Part shown: positions 7,431 through 11,962 of the stretch, piece after piece | Layout of the letters: every line of letters starts with the position of its first letter | How positions within the stretch are numbered: the first letter of the stretch is position 1 | Made by a program: the position numbers and the translations under genes | Origin: an uncultured Clostridia bacterium | GTDB taxonomy: Bacteria; Bacillota; Clostridia; Oscillospirales; Oscillospiraceae | Assembly: GCA_945487445.1 (NCBI GenBank) | Contig: CALYTU010000032.1 | Location: 1 to 13,419, forward strand | DNA: 13,419 bases | Reading direction: 5' to 3' | Notes under the pieces: generated by a model | Seen by the model: only the letters and a program-made list of their open reading frames with translations | What the model was told of the DNA's origin: nothing | Database searches by the model: none

Positions 7431-7844
7431 ATGAAAGAGATCATCTGCATTACCTGCCCCAAGGGCTGCCGTCTGAAGGTGGACGAGGAGCGCTTTGCCG
7501 TCACCGGCAACGCCTGTCCACGTGGCGCCGTCTACGGGGCCAACGAGCTTCGCAATCCCGTCCGGGTCGTGACCTCCACCGTCGTGGTGGAGGGCCCGGC
7601 AAGCCGACCGCCCGAACCCTCACCTGACAAGGGAAGAGGGCCCGGCGAAGCCGGTGGCGGGGTAACGCTCCGTCGACTGCCCGTGAAAACCGACCGCCCC
7701 ATCCCCAAGGACAAAATGTTCGAGGTCATGGAGGAAATTGCCAGGGTCCGGGCCAAGGCCCCCGTGAAGGCGGGCGACGTTCTGATCCCGCACGTGGCAG
7801 GCACAGAGGGCAATGTCGTAGCCACCAGGAGCCTTCCGGAATGA
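7431..7844 (+). CDS. DUF1667 cysteine-rich protein of the glycerol catabolism cluster
   Basis: Product of 137 aa. DUF1667 proteins are small Cys-rich proteins commonly encoded beside anaerobic glycerol-3-phosphate dehydrogenase-like oxidoreductases and glpK in Clostridia. The conserved beginning is present (KEIICITCPKGCRL, TGNACPRGA), giving C6-x2-C9-x3-C13 and C29, a pattern suited to an Fe-S cluster or metal. The conserved second half (RRLPVKTDRPIPKD, KAPVKAGDVLI, NVVATR) is also intact. Between them, residues about 56-79 form a Pro/Gly-rich stretch that in my recollection of the family should be a short turn, so it looks like an in-frame insert. GGGAGA precedes the ATG. The stop codon lies inside a hairpin. 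glpK begins 54 bases downstream. The usual dehydrogenase partner is not present nearby. The biochemical role of the family is unproven. Confidence 0.85.
   Translation: MKEIICITCPKGCRLKVDEERFAVTGNACPRGAVYGANELRNPVRVVTSTVVVEGPASRPPEPSPDKGRGPGEAGGGVTLRRLPVKTDRPIPKDKMFEVMEEIARVRAKAPVKAGDVLIPHVAGTEGNVVATRSLPE
7596..7667 (+). repeat. Putative in-frame GC-rich insert within DUF1667
   Basis: This stretch encodes the Pro/Gly-rich residues 56-79 that split an otherwise canonical DUF1667. An 11-base direct repeat GAGGGCCCGGC occurs at 7590-7600 and 7636-7646. Small inverted repeats are present: CCCTC (7617-7621) with GAGGG (7636-7640), and CCGGC-GAA-GCCGG (7642-7654). This resembles palindromic elements that insert in reading frames. 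Boundaries are estimated from protein memory, not from an alignment. Confidence 0.4.
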
Positions 7845-7859
7845 CAATTTCGGAAGGCT
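7830..7859 (+). terminator. Hairpin spanning the DUF1667 stop codon (attenuator or processing site)
   Basis: AGCCTTCCG (7830-7838) pairs with CGGAAGGCT (7851-7859) around a 12-base loop that holds the TGA stop. Only TTCTGACC follows, so there is no proper U-tract. It may reduce or uncouple read-through into glpK or mark an RNA processing point, more than act as a full terminator. Confidence 0.35.
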
Positions 7860-7898
7860 TCTGACCAAACCCAACAAAACGGAAGGAGGTCATTTGCA

Positions 7899-9383
7899 AT
7901 GTCTGGGTATCTTCTCTCCCTGGACCAGGGGACGACCAGCAGCCGCGCGCTCCTGTTCGACAACGAGCAGAACATCGTTGCCATGGCCCAGAAGGAGTTT
8001 AACCAATACTACCCCCACTCCGGCTGGGTGGAGCACAACCCCATGGAAATCTACTCCAGCCAGTACGCTGTGATGATGGAGGCGGTGACGGAATCCGGCA
8101 TCGCCATCGAGGACATCGCCGCCATCGGCATCACCAATCAGCGGGAGACCACTGTGGTCTGGGACAAAAACACCGGGCGGCCCGTCTATAACGCCATCGT
8201 CTGGCAGTGCCGCCGTACCGCTGAGATCTGCGACGACCTCGAGCGCCGCGGGCTCAAGGACTACATCAAAAAAACCACCGGCCTTGTTCTGGATGCCTAT
8301 TTCTCCGCCACCAAGATCAAGTGGATTCTGGACAACGTGGAAGGCGCCCGCGAAAAGGCCGAGCGGGGAGATCTGCTCTTTGGCACCGTGGACACCTGGC
8401 TGCTCTGGAAGCTGACCGGCGGCAAGGTCCACGCCACCGACTATACCAACGCCTCGCGCACCATGCTCTTTGACATCCACAAGCTCTGCTGGGACGAGCG
8501 GCTTTTGCGGGAGCTGGAGATCCCCCGCTCCATGCTGCCCCAGGTCCGCGACTCCAGCTGCATCTACGGCACCTGCAACATACAGGGCGTGGACATTCCC
8601 ATCGCCGGCATCGCCGGCGACCAGCAGGCCGCCCTTTTCGGTCAGGGCTGCTTTGAAAAGGGCGACGCAAAAAACACCTACGGCACCGGCTGCTTTTTGC
8701 TCATGAACACCGGCGAGGAAGCATTTGAGAGCAAGCACGGTCTGGTCACCACCATTGCCATCGGTCTCGGCGGCAAGGTCCAGTACGCGCTCGAGGGCTC
8801 CGTCTTCGTGGGAGGCGCCGTGATCCAATGGCTGCGCGATCAGATGCGCTTCATCCGGGAAGCCCGTGACGCCGAATACTTTGCCCAGAAGGTGGACTCC
8901 ACCGAGGGCGTCTACTTCGTCCCCGCCTTTACGGGCCTCGGCGCGCCCTACTGGGACATGTACGCCCGCGGCGCCATCGTGGGCATTACCCGCGGCACCC
9001 GTCCCGAGCACATCATCCGGGCAGCCCAGGAGTCCATCGCCTTTCAAAGCGCCGACCTGGTTCTGGCCATGGAAATGGACACCGGCGCAAGGCTGACCGA
9101 GCTCAAGGTGGACGGCGGCGCGAGCCGGGACAGGTTTTTGATGCAGTTTCAGGCGGATATTTTGAACAAGCAGGTCCGGCGACCCATGATCCGGGAAACC
9201 ACCGCCCTCGGCGCCGCCTATCTGGCGGGTCTTGCCACCGGCGTCTGGAAGGACCGGGCCGAGATCGTCAAGCTCTGGCACTGTGACGCCACCTTTGCGC
9301 CCAGGAAGGATGAGGCCTGGCGGAACGAACAGTTCAAGGGCTGGAACAAGGCCGTGGGGCGCAGCCTTCACTGGGCCGACTGA
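7899..9383 (+). CDS. glpK: Glycerol kinase
   Basis: ATP:glycerol 3-phosphotransferase, cytoplasmic, the first step of glycerol use (glycerol to sn-glycerol-3-phosphate). The 494-aa length is standard for FGGY kinases of this type. Visible marks are the N-terminal phosphate loop LSLDQGTTSSRA (D9, T12, T13), glycerol-contact residues R82-E83 in NQRETTVVW, Y134 in DAYFSATK and D241 in AGDQQAALFGQ, then the FGGY signature at YGTGCFLLMNTG and the late TTALGAAYLAG. AAGGAGGT lies eight bases before the ATG. The loop before IPIAGIAGDQQ reads CIYGTCNIQGVD. It lacks the His that HPr phosphorylates in GlpK of Bacillus and Enterococcus (YHFYG loop), so PTS activation through that residue is unlikely. It follows DUF1667; no glpF or glycerol-3-phosphate dehydrogenase gene is in the window. 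Confidence 0.98.
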   Translation: MSGYLLSLDQGTTSSRALLFDNEQNIVAMAQKEFNQYYPHSGWVEHNPMEIYSSQYAVMMEAVTESGIAIEDIAAIGITNQRETTVVWDKNTGRPVYNAIVWQCRRTAEICDDLERRGLKDYIKKTTGLVLDAYFSATKIKWILDNVEGAREKAERGDLLFGTVDTWLLWKLTGGKVHATDYTNASRTMLFDIHKLCWDERLLRELEIPRSMLPQVRDSSCIYGTCNIQGVDIPIAGIAGDQQAALFGQGCFEKGDAKNTYGTGCFLLMNTGEEAFESKHGLVTTIAIGLGGKVQYALEGSVFVGGAVIQWLRDQMRFIREARDAEYFAQKVDSTEGVYFVPAFTGLGAPYWDMYARGAIVGITRGTRPEHIIRAAQESIAFQSADLVLAMEMDTGARLTELKVDGGASRDRFLMQFQADILNKQVRRPMIRETTALGAAYLAGLATGVWKDRAEIVKLWHCDATFAPRKDEAWRNEQFKGWNKAVGRSLHWAD

Positions 9384-9620
9384 ACAGACGCAGAAAGACG
9401 TTTCCCGTTTACATAACTCATTCGACTTTTGCCGACATAATATGATTACAGAACGGTTACTTATTCGTGGCCGGCCCGAAAAAACGCCGTCGCTTCCAGG
9501 CAAAAATCAGTGGAAATCCCCGTCTTTTCCGGAAGTTTTTCACACTATCCACACAGTTTTCCACCGCTGTATGATTATTCGTCCAGCTTTCGACACGTTT
9601 CCGCTTGTTAACATAATTTA

Positions 9621-9628
9621 GTTTCCGG
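9621..9628. repeat. Left target-site duplication of element copy C
   Basis: GTTTCCGG directly abuts the outer end of the left terminal repeat and is repeated at 9752-9759 directly abutting the right end. An exact 8-base match at both boundaries is unlikely by chance and fits a transposase that makes 8-bp staggered cuts. Confidence 0.75.
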
Positions 9629-9751
9629 GTATCTGTTCAGTATCCTGTCATTTCGAGGCGATTCATCGCCGAGAAATCCGTATTATCTACGCAAAAAGGA
9701 ACGGATTTCTCACTTCGTTCGAAATGACAGATGGGGCTACTGAATAGATAC
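9629..9751 (-). repeat. Palindromic MITE-like element, complete copy C (123 bp)
   Basis: Bounded by GTATCTGTTCAGTA and TACTGAATAGATAC, and identical over all 123 bases to the reverse complement of the copy at 7291-7413. It has no ORF. With the 8-bp flanking duplications this has the form of a non-autonomous DNA transposon. The transposase family that moves it is not identifiable from the window. With copy B it encloses DUF1667-glpK as inverted repeats. Confidence 0.93.
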
Positions 9752-9759
9752 GTTTCCGG
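9752..9759. repeat. Right target-site duplication of element copy C
   Basis: GTTTCCGG, an exact copy of 9621-9628, immediately after the right terminal repeat. Confidence 0.75.
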
Positions 9760-9963
9760 TATCAAATCCACCCGGCTGCCAGCATCTGTTCCCCCAAATC
9801 CTGACTCTGCCGAAACCTGCTGCCGCGTCGATGCACAGGACGCACAAGGGCTTGCATAGCGGCTAGAGTCTGGGTGCCCTGCGTGTGATATCGCAGTTTA
9901 TCCTGCGATCCAGAAACTGACCCTGCATTGCCGAAATATTTTTGTTTTTTTGTAAAAAAACTA

Positions 9964-9992
9964 TTGATTTTATGCTCACGACCATGTATAAT
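9964..9992 (+). promoter_or_regulatory. sigma-A promoter of rpsT
   Basis: TTGATT (9964-9969), a 17-base spacer, and a perfect TATAAT (9987-9992) preceded by TG one base upstream of the box. An A/T-tract (about 9944-9960) just upstream could act as an UP element. The predicted start is near 10000, giving a leader of about 48 bases. Confidence 0.85.
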
Positions 9993-10033
9993 ACAGTTCT
10001 GCATGGGTCTGTCCATGCTCACGATTTCGAATC

Positions 10034-10040
10034 AAGGAGG
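10034..10040 (+). promoter_or_regulatory. Ribosome binding site deciding the GTG start of rpsT
   Basis: AAGGAGG seven bases before GTG at 10048. The open frame extends upstream to 9928, but that extension crosses the promoter; this site and the conserved S20 N-terminus fix the start. Confidence 0.9.
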
Positions 10041-10047
10041 TGTAACC

Positions 10048-10311
10048 GTGCCCAACATCAAGTCCGCTAAGAAGAGAGTCGAGCTTTCCAAGGTCGCCAA
10101 CGCCAGAAACAAGACTGGCAAGTCCGTCCTCAAGACCAATCTGAAGAAGTTCGACGCCGCTGTCCTTGAAGGTAATCGCGAGGCGGCTGACGCAGCCTAC
10201 AAGACTGCCGTCAAGTCCGTGGACCAGGCTGTGAACAAGGGTCTTCTTCACAAGAATACCGCTGCCCGGAAGAAGAGCAGCATGACCCTCAAGCTCAACA
10301 AGCTGGCGTAA
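10048..10311 (+). CDS. rpsT: 30S ribosomal protein S20
   Basis: Primary 16S-rRNA-binding protein of the small subunit. The 87-aa product starts with a GTG codon (MPNIKSAKKRVELS) and has the family's typical length, extreme Lys/Ala content and all-helical character, including the conserved PNIKSAKKRV start and the GLLHKNTAARKKSSMTLKLNKL end. It is monocistronic here: its own TTGATT/TATAAT promoter lies upstream and a hairpin with a T-run follows within 20 bases of the stop. S20 often represses its own translation in bacteria; nothing specific for that is seen in this leader. Confidence 0.97.
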   Translation: MPNIKSAKKRVELSKVANARNKTGKSVLKTNLKKFDAAVLEGNREAADAAYKTAVKSVDQAVNKGLLHKNTAARKKSSMTLKLNKLA

Positions 10312-10328
10312 GTCGCGTTCGAAAATAT

Positions 10329-10360
10329 TCCCTTCCGGCTCTGACCGGAAGGGGTTTTTT
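10329..10360 (+). terminator. Intrinsic terminator of rpsT
   Basis: CCCTTCCGG (10330-10338) pairs perfectly with CCGGAAGGG (10345-10353) around CTCTGA, followed by six T residues. Confidence 0.92.
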
Positions 10361-10385
10361 CGTTTGTTCGGGAATGTTATTCCGG

Positions 10386-10435
10386 CAAAAAACTCCATTA
10401 CAATGCCTTCAAACGCATTGTAATGGAGTTTTTTG
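10386..10435. terminator. Strong bidirectional terminator between rpsT and the PRTase-like gene
   Basis: The 21-base arms at 10386-10406 and 10415-10435 are perfectly complementary around an 8-base loop. A-runs on one side and T-runs on the other mean it ends in a U-tract whichever way it is transcribed. It lies 16 bases past the stop of the minus-strand PRTase-like gene and backs up the rpsT terminator. Confidence 0.9.
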
Positions 10436-10451
10436 TAACATGCAACTCGTA

Positions 10452-11081
10452 TTACAACGCTGAATAGCCAAAACTGTTGACCAGGGCGTCGATGCGGCGC
10501 CCCGCCTTGCAATAGGGGCAGTCGCGGTAGTCGTAGCTTGCGTAATTCGGCAGGTCATTGAGATCATACACGGAGTGGACGGGGAAGCCAGCGGACTCCC
10601 GCACCGCGCTGTAGAGCGCGCAGACGCCGGAAACCATGCCGCCGTAGTAGCCAATGGCCTCGATGGAGCGGTTCGCCGTGAAGCCGGTGGTGACGCTGGC
10701 CATCAGCACCAGGACATGCTTTTCCCGGATCAACGGCTGAGCGTTGTCGCGGAAGATGATCTGGCTGTTGGCGTTGTATTCCGGCTCCAGAACGCAGATA
10801 TCCCGATGGTCGTTTACGCTGCGGACCGCGGTGACCAGCTCCTTGGCCAGGCAGGTACCAATGACAGCAGTGCCGTCCAGGCAAAGAATGGTGTCAACGG
10901 GGATGCCGCGGTAGTGGGGAGCGAGCTGCCTGGCTACGTCCTTCGCCTCGCTCAGCCGGGTCTTCTGATAGGAAATATCCACATAGTAGTTGATATGGCT
11001 GTGGTTGGTGGCAAAGTGGCCGCGGGCGACGCGGAACGGCACGTTGCCTCTTCTGACGGGCAGTTCGTGAATCTCGATCAT
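10452..11081 (-). CDS. Phosphoribosyltransferase-fold protein (OPRT-like) with altered PRPP motif
   Basis: Product of 209 aa with GGGAGG nine bases before the ATG. The type-I PRTase fold is suggested by IPVDTILCLDGTAVIGTCLAKEL (about 60-82) and by the PRPP-loop region VLVLMASVTTGFTANRSIEAI (about 123-143). In active PRTases the residues before the TTG loop are two acids that hold the PRPP ribose (for example VDDV). Here that place reads M127-A128, while the loop T131-T132-G133 remains. The family is often labelled orotate phosphoribosyltransferase in Clostridia, but de novo pyrimidine activity is doubtful. It may be a regulator or bind another nucleotide. A C188-P-Y-C191 pair near the end could bind metal. 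The gene stands alone, with its own consensus-like promoter and a strong terminator. Confidence 0.82.
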   Translation of the reverse strand: MIEIHELPVRRGNVPFRVARGHFATNHSHINYYVDISYQKTRLSEAKDVARQLAPHYRGIPVDTILCLDGTAVIGTCLAKELVTAVRSVNDHRDICVLEPEYNANSQIIFRDNAQPLIREKHVLVLMASVTTGFTANRSIEAIGYYGGMVSGVCALYSAVRESAGFPVHSVYDLNDLPNYASYDYRDCPYCKAGRRIDALVNSFGYSAL

Positions 11082-11164
11082 ATGAAGTGTCCTCCCTTTT
11101 GTTTTGCGTGTGCTGCCGGTGCGTCATGCGGGGGAAACAAAAAAACAACTCTGCTCGGCGCCCA

Positions 11165-11176
11165 TTCGGGCCCGAA
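11165..11176. promoter_or_regulatory. Palindrome in the PRTase-gene leader (possible operator or leader hairpin)
   Basis: TTCGGGCCCGAA is a perfect 12-base palindrome about 10-15 bases downstream of the predicted minus-strand transcription start. On that strand it can alternatively pair as CGGGCCC with GGGC-GCCG and is followed, after a gap, by TTGTTTTTTTG, a layout reminiscent of an attenuator. Neither role is shown by the sequence alone. Confidence 0.3.
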
Positions 11177-11189
11177 ACATTTCCTGTTT

Positions 11190-11219
11190 ATTTTACCTCT
11201 TTGTCATGGGGTTTGTCAA
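11190..11219 (-). promoter_or_regulatory. sigma-A promoter of the PRTase-like gene
   Basis: On the minus strand a perfect TTGACA (11214-11219) and TAAAAT (11190-11195) are 18 bases apart. The predicted leader is about 100 bases. The -35 box is 17 bases from the divergent -35 box of the two-component operon. Confidence 0.8.
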
Positions 11220-11236
11220 GGGTCGGGACTCCTCCG

Positions 11237-11265
11237 TTGACAATTTATCAATTTTTCATTATAAT
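11237..11265 (+). promoter_or_regulatory. Perfect consensus sigma-A promoter of the two-component operon
   Basis: TTGACA (11237-11242), exactly 17 bases, TATAAT (11260-11265): both boxes match consensus. The start should fall near 11272, so the leader is only about 16 bases and AGGAGGTG (11275-11282) lies almost at the 5' end. This predicts strong expression unless repressed. Confidence 0.92.
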
Positions 11266-11287
11266 GAGAAAAGCAGGAGGTGAGACC

Positions 11288-11962
11288 ATGAAGCTCTTAT
11301 ACGCCGAGGACGAACACAGCCTGTCCGAAGCTGTGGTGGATGTGCTGGAATACCACAAGTACCGGGTAGACGCGGTATATGACGGCCAGGAGGCCCTGGA
11401 TTTCGCGCAAAACGACCGGTATGACGGGATAATTCTGGATGTGATGATGCCGCAAAAAAGCGGCCTCGAGGTCCTGCAAACGCTCCGCAACAGCGGCGAC
11501 AAAACCCCGATCCTCCTGCTCACAGCCAAGGCCGAGGTGGAAGACCGCATTCAGGGTTTGGATCTGGGCGCGGACGACTATCTGCCAAAACCGTTTGTCA
11601 TGGGGGAGCTTCTGGCCCGGATCCGGGCCATGCTGCGCCGACGCGAGGGCTTCACGCCGGACCTGCTCACAATGGGAAACCTATCTCTGGACCGCCGGAG
11701 CTATTCCCTCTGCGTAAAAGACAGCTGCCTGCTGCTGCCCAAGCTGAAGTTTCAGATGATGGAGCTCTTTTTGCTCAACCGGGGCATCTACCTTTCCACT
11801 GAGGACATATTGGTGAAGGTCTGGGGCTATGACACCGAGGCGGAAATCGGCATTGTCTGGGTCTATATCTCCTACCTTCGAAAGAAGCTTGCCTTGCTGG
11901 GCGCCGACGTGGTCATCAAGGCCAAGCGAAATATCGGCTATACATTGGAGCTGACGCCATGA
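11288..11962 (+). CDS. OmpR/PhoB-family response regulator
   Basis: DNA-binding response regulator of 224 aa. The receiver domain (1-118) has the acidic pair E7-D8, phospho-acceptor D51 in ILDVMMP, T79 in LLLTAK and K101 in YLPKPF. The winged-helix domain (about 127-222) has the transactivation-loop and recognition-helix region VWGYDTEAEIGIVWVYISYLRKKL and ends with the wing RNIGYTLEL. AGGAGGTG lies five bases before ATG 11288; the frame continues upstream through the promoter, but that part cannot be translated from the promoter identified. It shares a 4-base ATGA overlap with its cognate histidine kinase. The last variable helix reads EAEIGIVWVYISYLRKK where the usual pattern is ...vdVhIsrLRkK. 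Target genes are unknown; autoregulation is plausible. Confidence 0.97.
   Translation: MKLLYAEDEHSLSEAVVDVLEYHKYRVDAVYDGQEALDFAQNDRYDGIILDVMMPQKSGLEVLQTLRNSGDKTPILLLTAKAEVEDRIQGLDLGADDYLPKPFVMGELLARIRAMLRRREGFTPDLLTMGNLSLDRRSYSLCVKDSCLLLPKLKFQMMELFLLNRGIYLSTEDILVKVWGYDTEAEIGIVWVYISYLRKKLALLGADVVIKAKRNIGYTLELTP

Larger units (their letters stand above)
9384..10047. other. Gene-free stretch between glpK and rpsT
   Basis: I see no supported gene in these 664 bases. 9384-9620 is moderately AT-rich with no clear glpK terminator. Element copy C with its 8-bp flanking repeats occupies 9621-9759. 9760-9930 is GC-richer and contains a hairpin (ATCGCAG 9890-9896 with CTGCGAT 9903-9909) but nothing recognisable in six frames; an 86-codon minus-strand frame ending at 9762 has no ribosome site and overlaps the rpsT promoter. 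9931-10047 holds the rpsT promoter and leader. Confidence 0.7.

Noticed and set aside
7890..9503. 537-codon open frame on the minus strand opposite glpK
   Set aside because: glpK is certain on the plus strand. The antisense product shows no family features and comes from codon-position GC bias.
9540..9570. CTATCCACA and GTTTTCCACC, resembling DnaA boxes of an origin
   Set aside because: Only one near-match to the 9-base box, no array of boxes, no AT-rich unwinding region, and no dnaA, dnaN or rpmH neighbours.
9762..10022. 86-codon minus-strand frame ending next to element copy C, considered as a gene remnant or transposase end
   Set aside because: No Shine-Dalgarno, it overlaps the rpsT promoter, and no motif of a known transposase can be seen. 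A remnant cannot be excluded, but nothing supports it.
9928..10047. Longer N-terminus for S20 beginning at 9928
   Set aside because: It would run through the -35/-10 promoter and the ribosome site. S20 starts at MPNIKSAKKR.
11100..11189. Riboswitch (purine or PRPP type) in the PRTase-gene leader
   Set aside because: The leader is long enough for only a small aptamer, and none of the conserved loop sequences of the purine or PRPP classes is visible; only a palindrome and a U-run are present.
11087..11287. 67-residue N-terminal extension of the response regulator
   Set aside because: It covers both divergent promoters. The receiver domain starts at MKLLYAEDE directly after AGGAGGTG.
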